Below are positions 52,229 through 60,435 of a stretch of 64,000 nt of DNA, in pieces. The stretch is from NCBI RefSeq assembly GCF_011761185.1, contig NZ_JAAOYM010000001.1, forward strand, positions 2,232,001-2,296,000. The letters are read 5' to 3'. Numbering within the stretch: the first letter of the stretch is position 1; each line of letters begins with the position of its first letter. The notes beneath the pieces are model-generated. The model was not told the DNA's origin. It was given only the letters and a program-made list of their open reading frames with translations, and did no database searches. This stretch comes from Saccharomonospora amisosensis. Lineage in GTDB: Bacteria > Actinomycetota > Actinomycetes > Mycobacteriales > Pseudonocardiaceae. Position numbers and translations under genes: made by a program.

Positions 52229-52488
52229 GCGATGGCCGCTCGTGTGGTCAGCCGTGTGCGAGTACAGCCCGGTGCCGCAGAAGTCGCGCCGTAGTTCCGT
52301 GCTCGGCACCCCGGTGCTGACCGTGATCGCAGCGTTCGTCGTTGTGAAACAGCTGAATGGACCCTGCTGCGGACGGTGCGCACTTTGACTCGTCGACGCC
52401 ACTACGGCGCTCGAGAACCCGTTCGACTGAGCGCTTTCAGGGCAGCTGCAGGTCAGCGCGGTGCTTGAGCGTGGGGTTCTGGGGTGGT
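52229..52488. other. Gap between the reductase gene and repeat copy B
   Basis: No gene is seen. Near 52465-52500 the sequence GCTTGAGCGTGGGGTTC followed by CCCCCCTCGGAC looks like a degraded tRNA-Leu T-arm ahead of the repeat. Confidence 0.5.
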
Positions 52489-52600
52489 TCCCCCCTCGGA
52501 CACAGACCGTAACCCCACATGTGCGCTTCGAGTGTTATCTCGGCGCGCACTTCGTGTTTTCCGGGCTGGTAGGCCAGGTTTGTGGTGGGCGTCGGCTTTG
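52489..52600. repeat. Direct repeat copy B: tRNA-Leu 3' end plus recombinase C-terminal DNA
   Basis: Same orientation as the copy at 15198-15320. It contains the last 14 nt of tRNA-Leu, then about 75 bp with two substitutions against copy A, an 11-bp deletion and a further 20 bp of similarity. The recombinase reading frame is not continued beyond it. It marks the distal limit of the 37-kb island, or the head of an older element in tandem. Confidence 0.75.
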
Positions 52601-52799
52601 AGGAGAACGACACCAACGGTCAGGACACACACCCGGCCACCACTCCCGTCGCGCCCACAGCTGCGGGAGCGGCGCGGGGCCGCAACCGTCGGCGCCGGTG
52701 GTGGATATCGCCCTGGACACCAGCACTCACCATGCCGACAGCGCAAGAACCAACACCGGCGCGGGCGGGGCACGGAGGACAGTGGCGGTCGCGCTGGAC

Positions 52800-53511
52800 C
52801 TGGCCCGCGTTCACGGCCTCGGCCTGCTCGGCCCAGGCGGCCACGCCGGCCTGGCCGTAGAGGGCGGGCGGATCGGTGCGTCGGCGCTGGTTGCCCAGTT
52901 CGTCGTAGCCGTAGGTGGTGGTCTGGTTGAGCGCGTCGGTGGTGCTGGTGACCCGGCCCGCGGCGTCGTAGCCGGTGGTGGTCACCGGTGTGGCGGTGGT
53001 GGGCTGCTGACCTCCCGACTCGACCTCCACGGGAGGTGCCGTGGCTGTGACTTGCCTGCCGATCCCGTCGTATGTGTAGCTGGTGGTGAACTGCGCGGGG
53101 TCGGCTCCGGTGGCGGTGCCACGCGGGTCGACCTCGGACAGCACCAGCCCGGCCTCGTCGCGGTTGATGAGGGTGACCAGAGATTCCTTTCCGGTGTGGA
53201 TGGTCTCGGATGTCTCCCGACCGAGCGGGTCGTAGCCGACCTCGACGTCGGTGTGCACGGACCAGTCGGCGTTGCGCCCGATGACCCGCACCGGGTTGTC
53301 CAGCTGGTCGTAGGTGGTGTGCTCCGAGCGAATCCGGTCGCCGTCGCGGAAGTCTGTTGTGGACGTCGGCCTGCCGGCCGGGTCGTAGGAGGTGGCTGTC
53401 CGCAAGCGCCCGTCGCCCAAGGTGTGATCCGGCCGCGTCGGTGGTTCGCGCGAGGTCACCAGAGGCGGTGTAGGCGAAGCTGGTCACCCCGCCTGCGGGT
53501 GGACAAGCGCC
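52800..53511 (-). pseudogene. Rhs/YD-repeat protein remnant
   Basis: Minus-strand translation shows successive YD-type repeats: SFAYTASGDLARTTDAAG, then after a frame change TATSYDPAGRPTSTT, VGYDPLGRETSETI, TSYTYDGIGRQVTATA, TGYDAAGRVTSTTDA and YGYDELGNQRRRTDP. Intact Rhs proteins are over 1000 residues with a toxin tip; here only about 230 residues survive, without signal, core cap or toxin. It is debris of a polymorphic toxin or wall-associated Rhs gene. Confidence 0.8.
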
Positions 53512-53520
53512 CCGCTCATT

Positions 53521-53538
53521 TACTACACTTTCGTAGTA
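53521..53538. promoter_or_regulatory. TACTAC/GTAGTA dyad upstream of small hypothetical gene
   Basis: TACTAC-ACTTTC-GTAGTA is a 6-6-6 dyad, followed by a further CGTAGTA half-site at 53545-53551 and then AAGGAGG and the GTG start. The overlap with the promoter/leader suggests a winged-helix repressor site. Confidence 0.5.
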
Positions 53539-53561
53539 CGATCTCGTAGTAAGGAGGGATT

Positions 53562-53945
53562 GTGGACGACGCAACGCTTGTGGACCTGTTCGACAAGGGT
53601 GAACTACGCGAGTTTCCGCACCTGGACCACATCAGGGTGGTCTTTGCCCGTACGCGGCAGACCAACAGGACCGAGGCGATCGAGTTCACCCGACGAGGGC
53701 TTCGCGCTCTCACGCAACGTGTCGGCGCGCCGGACAAGTACCACGACACCCTCACTGTGGCCTGGGCGCGCATCATCGGGACTCTCACCGAACAGGCGCC
53801 GAACCTCGACTTCGACGACTTCATGCGCGCTCACCCCGAGCTCGCTCGCAGTTCCCTGATGGACGAGTACTACTCGCGAGAGGTCCTGCACTCGGCCGCT
53901 GCCCGTGCCCGCTTCATTGAACCGGATCTGCGGGATCTCCCATGA
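53562..53945 (+). CDS. Hypothetical protein (127 aa)
   Basis: A 127-residue soluble, mostly helical protein starting at GTG 53562 behind a strong AAGGAGG. It has an acidic/aromatic composition (DFDDFMRAHPELARSSLMDE), no Cys and no membrane segment. I do not recognise the family. It is the only intact gene among pseudogenes between 52.6 and 56 kb, has an operator-like dyad directly upstream and overlaps the start of a broken flavin reductase gene by 4 bp (ATGA), so it was probably the first gene of a small regulated operon. Confidence 0.75.
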   Translation: MDDATLVDLFDKGELREFPHLDHIRVVFARTRQTNRTEAIEFTRRGLRALTQRVGAPDKYHDTLTVAWARIIGTLTEQAPNLDFDDFMRAHPELARSSLMDEYYSREVLHSAAARARFIEPDLRDLP

Positions 53946-54520
53946 CCACCGCGACAGGCCGACGGCACCTCGATGCACCCCGGGTGGGGGCTTCGGCCCC
54001 ACGGAATCCACCAGGTGATCGATCCTCCAGCGCTGCACTTCGGGGCTCCGGTGGTTCTCGTCAGCACCAAGGACCTGTGCGGAGCCCCCTTGTGCGTCCG
54101 TTCTCGGCATGTGCGCCTCTCGGCGATCGACTCTGGATCGGATTCGATGGGCCAGCCCAGACACGCGCCGGCCTCGAGCACCACGGCCAATGTGTGGTCA
54201 ACGTGCCTCAGGCCGCGCTCGCCCAGGCACTCGAAGCGTTTCAAGCAGCGGCTTCGGCAGGCACGGCGTCAAACGGCTTTGACGCCCATCGGGACTGACG
54301 CCATTGCCTTCCGAGGTAGTGGCCGCGCCGCGCGTGCGGGAGTGTTATGCGCAGATTGAGTGCACCGTTGCGGACCGCCACGCCCCGAACCAATCGGCGA
54401 GCGCATTCGCCGAGTTAGAGGTACGGCGAGTGCACGCCTTGTCCGACATCGTTCGCGCAGACTCCACGCACATCGACGGCTGGCAGCCCCTGCTCCCCGC
54501 GTTCAAGCGGTTCTTCACCA
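53942..54520 (+). pseudogene. Flavin reductase-like domain protein, frameshifted
   Basis: Pieces of a DIM6/NTAB flavin-reductase domain appear in different frames: PPALHFGAPVVLVSTKDLCG, then LGDRLWIGFDGPAQTRAGLE and HGQCVVNVPQAALAQAL, then VRECYAQIECTV and HALSDIVRADSTHIDGWQPL near the end. At least two frame changes (around 54.09 and 54.30 kb) prevent a full product. The order matches the family, so this is one decayed gene. It started in overlap with the 127-aa gene. Confidence 0.75.
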
Positions 54521-54788
54521 CGGCGAGGGTCACTCCCACGCCGTCACTGGAAGGGCGGGTGGCCGGTGGACGCCGCACGAGCGTAGCCTCGGTTCGTTCT
54601 GGGGCATTCCGTCGCCGCTCAGATCGACCCCGTGTCGGTGCCCTCTGTGACCGTGTCCGCAACGAAAGGGCTCCGGTTGGGAGCAGCGACCAGCCACCAT
54701 TGTGCGTTTCGTCCGATGCCATGGTTGCGCGACTGAATGCGACTTTCCTTAGAGTGTGTCTCGTTTGGTTCTCTGTCGGTGGGCTGTC

Positions 54789-55530
54789 ATGATCTTGTCG
54801 CAACGGTTGGTGCCCGACGATCTGTGGGTGTTGGTGGAACCGCTGATCCCACCGGCGAGGGAGCGTCCGCAGGGTGGGGGCCGGGCGCGGACCGATCCAA
54901 GGGCGGTGTTCACGGCAATTGTGTTCGTATTGACCAGCGGTTGTGCGTGGCGGCACTTGCCGCCGTCGTTCGGGGTGTCGGTACCCACGGCGCATCGGAC
55001 GTTCACGGAGTGGACCGAGGCGGGGCTGTGGCGGCAGGTGCACCAGTCGGTGCTGGACGAACTGGGTGGCCAAGGGTTGATCGACTGGTCGCGTGCGGTC
55101 CTGGACGGAGCGCCCGTCAGGGCGAAATGGGGGCAGTCTGACCGGTCCGAGTCCGGTCGGTCGCGGCAAGCCCGGTTCGAAGATCCACGTGCCGTCCGAC
55201 CGGGCCGGCTTGCCGTTGACGGTCGGGATCTCCGCGGCCAGCACCCACGACAGTCACGCGCTCAAGCCACTGGTCAACGCGCTGCCGGCGATCCGATCCC
55301 GCCAGGACCCCGGCGTCGGAAACCGGCCAAGCTGCACGCGGACAAGGCCTACGACATCCCCGCCCTGCGCGACTGGCTGCGTCAGCGTCAAATCATCCCG
55401 CGCATCGCCCGCAAAAGCATCGAATCCACCGACAAACTCGGCAAACACCGCTGGGTGATCGAACGGTCCATCGCCTGGCTGACCGGCTACCGGCGCCTGA
55501 CCCTCCGCTACGAACACAAACCCGGCCAAC
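54789..55530 (+). pseudogene. IS5-family (IS427-like) transposase, frameshifted and 3' truncated
   Basis: The DDE transposase starts at ATG 54789 (VPDDLWVLVEPLIPPARERP), continues to SRAVLDGAPVRAK, then shifts frame at about 55123 to GPSPVGRGKPGSKIHV, SDRAGLPLTVGISAAS, and shifts back at about 55310 to KPAKLHADKAYDIPALRDWL and KHRWVIERSIAWLTGYRR. Homology ends after LRYEHKPGQ. Many IS5 elements use a programmed frameshift, but two shifts plus the lost C-terminus indicate a dead copy. The left end lies near 54750; the right end is missing. Confidence 0.85.
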
Positions 55531-56090
55531 CACTTAGCAGGCACAAGGCTTCCGCCCTTCTGCCACGCGCTAATGTTTTCAGCCACGGCAGGCCCAGGGG
55601 TCGCGCTGAGTCCGCTGACCACTTCGGGGACCACTTCCTCATGGCCGTTACGCAGCAACCCTCACGGCGGGCTATGAACTCTATACAGCGGGTGGACGGG
55701 CCGTTTGCCGCCTCATCGACTTCACGCGGGCGCAAGCCGATGACACCACCGGAGCAGGGAACACCAACGGGTCAGCGGCGAGCGATACCTTCAACGTCAT
55801 AGGGGCGGGGCGGGTGTCATCGACGTGCATGTCGGCAGTGTTGTGCTGTCTGTCTGTGCACAGGCGAAGGCTGCCACCATCCGTAGCCCGATAACCGCAA
55901 CGTTCACGCCACTACGCGCGTCAGCGACCGACGCCGGGTTCGAGTTCCTGGTCCAACGTTCAGCGACACCGGATCAGACGACCGAGCCCTACGCCTGACC
56001 CCACACTGCCTCAGATACGCCCGGGAGTTGGCGGCAACCACGAACGGCAGCCCACGGGCCAAGGCAACACTGTTCGCTAGGATCACTGCC
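55531..56090. other. Decayed intergenic DNA after the transposase
   Basis: About 560 bp with no recognisable gene. One frame (about 55.81-56.0 kb, plus) reads VIDVHVGSVVLSVCAQAKAA then TIRSPITATFTPLRASATDA and could be a protein tail, but it has no identifiable start or family. Confidence 0.4.
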
Positions 56091-56531
56091 ATGAGGGCTC
56101 GATCTTCTCGCTCCGCGCCACGGGCCGACGTTGGGGTGACCGCCTCACTCCTTGTCCTTGGACACCAGGCCGCACGCGTACTCGAGCATCACCTCTCGCC
56201 AACCGGGCTAGGGGCGGGGGAAGCCGTTCTGCTGCTCGCGCTGAGAAGGGGAGCGCTGACGATGACAGGGGTCATGACGACCTTGCACATCAAGGCATCC
56301 ACCGCCACCAGCCTTGTGAACCGCCTGGAGACGCTCGGCTTCGTCCGTAGGTCCCGCAATCCAAGAGATCGACGGTCCCTCTTGGTCGAGCTGACAGACG
56401 ACGGCATTCAATGTGCCGGGAGGGTGCTACCTGCGTTTGAGGCCGTGGACAGTGCCTTGGCCGGCTCGGCTCAGGACCTGACCCTTGCGCGCGTGAGCCT
56501 GGTACTCGACCAGTTGAGTGCAGATGGCTAG
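56091..56531 (+). CDS. MarR-family transcriptional regulator
   Basis: A 146-residue winged-helix regulator. The recognition part reads LTMTGVMTTLHIKASTATSL, followed by the wing VRRSRNPRDRRSLLVELTDDG, a conserved MarR signature. Start ATG 56091 follows AGGA; an upstream in-frame start would add a 21-residue unrelated leader. It is intact despite decayed surroundings. It has no obvious divergent target. Confidence 0.82.
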   Translation: MRARSSRSAPRADVGVTASLLVLGHQAARVLEHHLSPTGLGAGEAVLLLALRRGALTMTGVMTTLHIKASTATSLVNRLETLGFVRRSRNPRDRRSLLVELTDDGIQCAGRVLPAFEAVDSALAGSAQDLTLARVSLVLDQLSADG

Positions 56532-56700
56532 TGAGCCTCTTTCCAGCCTGGCGACCCTCGGGCGTGGCGAACTCCGGGACCGTGGAAGCTCGCTGATCGA
56601 GAAGGCGCTGCCGGCACGCTGACACTCGTGCTGCGGCCAGGCGACCTGCCTGGTGAAGTGACACGCGAGAACGTGATGTGACTTCGAGTGGGAGTGGCCT

Positions 56701-56895
56701 GTGACGGTGGAGAAGCGGGATCGGGACGAGGTGTTCATCGAGTACACCAAGAGCATCTGTCCGGTGTGCAAGGTCGCGGTGGATGCGCAGGGCAACGGCC
56801 GCGAGGACAGGGGCTATCCGCGCGAGCGTTGCCGCGAGCACGGTGAGTCGAGGCGCTCGTTTGCGAGTCCTACCATCCAGATGGGTTGTCGCTGA
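56701..56895 (+). pseudogene. N-terminal fragment of a radical-SAM protein
   Basis: The 64-codon frame starts VTVEKRDRDEVFIEYTKSIC and has the zinc-ribbon-like PVCKVAVDAQ and RERCREHGE segments found at the N-terminus of a group of radical SAM proteins (including tetraether-synthase-like enzymes) before their CxxxCxxC barrel. It ends after SRRSFASPT by running into methyltransferase-like DNA, so the radical SAM domain is deleted. Confidence 0.6.
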
Positions 56896-57580
56896 CGCGC
56901 CGGTTGGCCGAACGTGTCCGGTTGCGTGCCGGAGGCCGGTGGTGGATGTGGCTGCTGGGCCGGGTGCGACGGCGCGGTTGTTTGCCGCCGACTACGACGT
57001 CACGGTGGACGGTGTGGAGCTGGGCGAGGCGGGTGTGCGACGCGCGCGAGCCTTGACCGCCGAGGCGGGCCTCGCCGCGAAGGTACGTTTCCACGTCGGC
57101 GACGCCGAGCGCATTCCGCTGCCAGCCGGGGTGTTCGACGCGGCGGTGCGCGAGTGCGCGTTCTGCACCTTCCCGGACAAGACCGCCACGGCGGGCGAGT
57201 TCGCCCGGGTGTTGCGTCCCGGCGGCCGGGTCGGGATCACCGACGTCACCGTCGCCGAGGGTGGCTTGCCGAAGGAACTGACCACTCTGGCCGCCTGGGT
57301 GGCGTGCATCGCCGACGCCCGGCCGCTGGCCGAGTACGCGGCGATCCTCGACCGGACCCGGGTTGCGCACGATCCACACCGAGGACCACGGCGAGGCTTT
57401 GCCGCGGATGATCGACGAGATCGAGCCCGGCTGCGGCTGCTGCGGATGACCGCGCCCGAGCGGTTGTGCGAGGTGGGCGTCGACGTCGGCGCGGTGTCAA
57501 GCTACCTCGCGTTGGCCAAGCAGGCGGTGGCCGATGGGCAGCTCGGATACGCGTTGCTGGTCGCACAGAAGCCTTCGTGA
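56880..57580 (+). pseudogene. SAM-dependent methyltransferase, frameshifted
   Basis: Class I methyltransferase sequence with motif VVDVAAGPGATARLF, VRFHVGDAERIPLPAGVF and FARVLRPGGRVGITDVTVAE. The N-terminal piece SLTRRLAERVRLRAGGR is in another frame (shift near 56.94 kb), and the segment HTEDHGEALPRMIDEIE at 57.38-57.42 kb is out of frame with both flanks. Three frame changes make a working enzyme unlikely, although a start near 56783 would give a 265-residue product with a scrambled N-terminus and a scrambled internal segment. Fused to the radical-SAM fragment by deletion. Confidence 0.7.
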
Positions 57581-57649
57581 ACCTGCCCGAAGCGCCACAC
57601 GGTCGGGCTTACGCCGCGGGGCCACCGAATGTCCACTGTGCTCGCTGCC

Positions 57650-58003
57650 TCACGGTGTCCTCGACCGTCCGAACCGGCGCCACCAGCGTCCTCGCTCAGC
57701 CTCCGACCGTGGTTCGGGGCTTCCCTCTACCGTCACGACAGGGCCGAAGGCGACGTGGTTCTTGATCGACCGGGCGAGCGGGCTGGGGTGGGCATAGTAC
57801 CACGCACCGTCCGGGAGGTTCGCCCGCTCGGAGGTCAGGTGGTAGTAGCTGGCGATGCCTTTCCACGGGCAGACCGTTTTCATCCGGCTCTTGCTGAGGT
57901 ACTGCTCGTTCACCGAATCGGGCGGGAAGTAGTGGTTGCCTTCGATGCGGACCGTGCGTGGCGCTTCGGCCAGCACGATTCCGTTCCATACCGCACGCAA
58001 CAT
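57650..58003 (-). CDS. DUF427 domain protein
   Basis: A 117-residue protein of the DUF427 beta-tent family: VWNGIVLAEAPRTVRIEGNH, YFPPDSVNEQYL, CPWKGIASYYHL and DGAWYYAHPSPLARSIKNHV are the conserved blocks. Function is unknown; the fold suggests binding or hydrolysis of a small molecule. ATG at 58001-58003 follows GGAGG; a longer reading adds an unrelated leader. It is divergent from the Crp-type regulator with two palindromes between them. Confidence 0.88.
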   Translation of the reverse strand: MLRAVWNGIVLAEAPRTVRIEGNHYFPPDSVNEQYLSKSRMKTVCPWKGIASYYHLTSERANLPDGAWYYAHPSPLARSIKNHVAFGPVVTVEGSPEPRSEAERGRWWRRFGRSRTP

Positions 58004-58066
58004 CGTGGCCTCCTTCTTCTTCGCTGAGCCCATGCCAGCACGGCCGGACGGGAAGGGCACGGGAAA

Positions 58067-58082
58067 TGTCAGCTCGCTGACA
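58067..58082. promoter_or_regulatory. Palindromic operator 1, TGTCAGC-TC-GCTGACA
   Basis: Perfect 7-2-7 dyad, identical to the second site 29 bp downstream. It lies 64 bp upstream of the DUF427 start and about 80 bp upstream of the Crp-type gene. Spacing and half-site length fit a dimeric Crp/FNR-family or TetR-size regulator. Confidence 0.7.
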
Positions 58083-58095
58083 ACCAGGAAATGTT

Positions 58096-58111
58096 TGTCA
58101 GCTCGCTGACA
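58096..58111. promoter_or_regulatory. Palindromic operator 2, TGTCAGC-TC-GCTGACA
   Basis: Same 16-bp sequence as at 58067-58082; centre-to-centre distance 29 bp, close to three helical turns, so two dimers could bind the same face. It is 52 bp before the regulator ATG. Confidence 0.7.
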
Positions 58112-58163
58112 TTCCGCCCTTTCGGGGCGGGCCTGCCTGCTTTCGCGCTGTCAGGATGGGGTT

Positions 58164-58901
58164 ATGGCGTTGTCGAAGCTGCCGGGTGCGGCGATGGAGC
58201 AGACGATGCGGCTGCTCGGCTCGGGCCACCCGGCCGAGGACGCGATCCGGCAGGCGGCCTGGGTGGCACGGTGCGTCGGCCGGGGGGAGGCAGCGCCGTT
58301 GACCCATGACGATGTGGGCGCGCTGGCCGCGACCCTGCGCTCTCGGGTCTACGAAAGGGGCGAGGTGCTGTTCCACGGCGGCGATACCGCGCGGGGCGTG
58401 TGGATCGTGCAGCGGGGCCGGGTGGAGCTGTCGGCCGGGTCGGGGCGGCGCCGTTCGGTGGTGCACGTGCTGCAACCTGGCGACGTGGACGGCGACATCC
58501 AGCATCTGCTGGACATGCCGCTGCCCTACACCGCGCGAGCACTGGAGGAAGCCACCGTGCTTTCGCTGAGCGCGGACGACTTCGAGCGCTTGCTTGCCGA
58601 CAGCCTGCCACTGGCGCGCCGATGGCTGTCGAGCGTCGCGCAGCGGCTCGCGGTCAGCCAGAACCGCATCATCGGGCTGCTGGGCCGCTCCCTTACCCAG
58701 CAGGTGGCGCGACTGCTGCTGGACGAGTCCGTCGAGGGAGACGTCCAGCTGCCCCAGCGAACCCTCGCCGCGATGCTCGGGGTGCAGCGGCCCTCAATGA
58801 ACAAGATCCTCAAGGACTTCGAGCGGCAGGGGCTGCTCGCGGTGGGCTATGCGGCGATCCGGATCACCGACCGGTCGGGGCTGCTCGGCATCGCAAGGTG
58901 A
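58164..58901 (+). CDS. Crp/Fnr-family transcriptional regulator
   Basis: A 245-residue regulator with a cyclic-nucleotide-binding-type beta barrel at about 45-150 ([38 protein letters not shown]) and a C-terminal winged helix ([19 protein letters not shown]). The glycine-glutamate cAMP phosphate loop (GELA type) is not conserved (GDVDGDI), so cAMP is unlikely to be the ligand; no Cys cluster for an iron-sulfur centre is seen. Likely controls itself, DUF427 and the downstream redox genes through the paired palindromes. Confidence 0.9.
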   Translation: MALSKLPGAAMEQTMRLLGSGHPAEDAIRQAAWVARCVGRGEAAPLTHDDVGALAATLRSRVYERGEVLFHGGDTARGVWIVQRGRVELSAGSGRRRSVVHVLQPGDVDGDIQHLLDMPLPYTARALEEATVLSLSADDFERLLADSLPLARRWLSSVAQRLAVSQNRIIGLLGRSLTQQVARLLLDESVEGDVQLPQRTLAAMLGVQRPSMNKILKDFERQGLLAVGYAAIRITDRSGLLGIAR

Positions 58902-58975
58902 GGCCGACGTGTGCTCGGCACACCTCTTCGGACCACGGTCACGACTGACCGAGCACGTGAGGAAATGGAGTTGCC

Positions 58976-60376
58976 ATGGCTGAGACGGTCGATGTCGTCG
59001 TGGTCGGAATGGGCCCGGGCGGTGAGGAACTGGCCGGTCGACTCGCCGAGAGCGGGCTGGCCGTGGTCGGTATCGATGCGCGGCTGGTAGGCGGCGAGTG
59101 CCCGTACTACGGGTGTGTGCCGAGCAAGATGATGATCCGCGCGGCCGGCAGCCTGGCGGAGGCGCGGCGGGTTCCCGCGCTGGCCGGGCGCAGCGAGGTG
59201 ATGCCGGACTACACGCCGGTGGCGCGGCGCATCCGGGAAGAAGCCACGGACACCTGGGACGACAAGGTGGCGGTCGACCGGTTCACCAGCAAGGGCGGCC
59301 GGTTCGTGCGCGGCAGCGGACGGTTGACCGGCCCTCGCACGGTGCGGGTGGGCGAGCAGGAGTTCACCGCCTCGCGGGCGATCGTGCTCAATACGGGAAC
59401 CGAGCCCGCGATCCCGCCCGTTCCCGGCCTGGCTGGCACTCCGTACTGGACCAACCGGGAGGCCGTGGCCACTGAGACCGTGCCGTCCTCGCTGATCGTG
59501 CTCGGGGCCGGTGCGATCGGGCTGGAGCTGGCACAGGCTTTCGCCCGGTTCGGTTCGGCGGTGAGCGTGGTGGAGGTCGCCGACCGGATACTGCCGTTGG
59601 AGGAGCCCGAGGCCAGCGGCGTGGTGGCCGGAGTGCTCACCGCCGAAGGGCTGCAGCTGCACACCGGTGCACCGGCCGAGCGGGTGAGTCACGACGGCAC
59701 GGGTTTCACTGTCAGCCTCGCGGACACTCAGCTGCGGGCGGAGCGGCTGCTGGTCGCCACGGGCAGGCGCACCGATCTCGCCGGGCTGGGACTCGCCGCG
59801 ATCGGGCTGGACACCGAACGCAAGTTCCTCGACCCCGACGACCGCATGCGCATCGCCGTCGAAGATGTCGCGCGTGGCGCCTCCGGCGAGGGTGGACGGC
59901 AGGTGGGGGTCTACGCGATCGGGGACATCACCGGCAAGGGCGCGTTCACACACGTGTCGATGTACCAGGCGGCCATCGCGGCCCGAGACATTCTCGGCGA
60001 GGACGGCCCACCCGCGGAGTATCACGCGGTGCCGAGGGTGACGTTCACCGACCCGGAGGTCGGCGCGGTCGGGTTGACCGAGATCCAGGCACGGGAGCGC
60101 GGCATCGACGTGCGCACCGCCGTGGCCGAACTACCGAACTCGGCGCGAGGCTGGATCCACAAGGCGGGGAACGAAGGTCTGATCAAGCTCGTCGAGGACG
60201 CCGACCGTGGGGTGCTCGTCGGCGCCACGGCGGTCGGACCGTCCGGTGGTGAGGTGCTCGCGGGTCTGGCCGTGGCCGTGCATGCCGAGGTTCCGACCGG
60301 CAGGCTCCGGCAGCTGATCTACGCCTATCCAACGTTTCACCGGGCGATCGAGGACGCACTCGGCAGGCTGCGCTGA
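58976..60376 (+). CDS. Pyridine nucleotide-disulfide oxidoreductase family flavoprotein
   Basis: A 466-residue class I flavoprotein resembling dihydrolipoamide dehydrogenase and mercuric reductase. FAD motif VVVGMGPGGEELAGRLA, redox pair Cys42-x4-Cys47 in GGECPYYGCVPSK, NAD(P) motif VLGAGAIGLELAQAFARFG and the FAD ribityl segment VGVYAIGDITGKG. The C-terminal dimer segment is YAYPTFHRAIEDAL, in which the catalytic His of the HPT..E dyad is Tyr, so it is unlikely to be a true lipoamide dehydrogenase. No N-terminal metal-binding domain. Lies 74 bp after the Crp-type gene. Confidence 0.87.
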   Translation: MAETVDVVVVGMGPGGEELAGRLAESGLAVVGIDARLVGGECPYYGCVPSKMMIRAAGSLAEARRVPALAGRSEVMPDYTPVARRIREEATDTWDDKVAVDRFTSKGGRFVRGSGRLTGPRTVRVGEQEFTASRAIVLNTGTEPAIPPVPGLAGTPYWTNREAVATETVPSSLIVLGAGAIGLELAQAFARFGSAVSVVEVADRILPLEEPEASGVVAGVLTAEGLQLHTGAPAERVSHDGTGFTVSLADTQLRAERLLVATGRRTDLAGLGLAAIGLDTERKFLDPDDRMRIAVEDVARGASGEGGRQVGVYAIGDITGKGAFTHVSMYQAAIAARDILGEDGPPAEYHAVPRVTFTDPEVGAVGLTEIQARERGIDVRTAVAELPNSARGWIHKAGNEGLIKLVEDADRGVLVGATAVGPSGGEVLAGLAVAVHAEVPTGRLRQLIYAYPTFHRAIEDALGRLR

Positions 60377-60435
60377 GGCGGCGCCGGTGCCCGGGCGGCC
60401 TCACCGGCGACGGTGTCGAGGTGAAAGGCGAAAGC

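Noticed and set aside
17544-54310. Shared 13-mer TGACGCCATTGCC at about 17.54 and 54.30 kb
   Set aside because: At 17.5 kb it is part of a palindrome, at 54.3 kb it is isolated without a dyad; likely chance.
54789-55530. Programmed frameshift making the IS5 transposase functional
   Set aside because: A first shift could be programmed, but a second shift and the missing 3' end leave no complete transposase.
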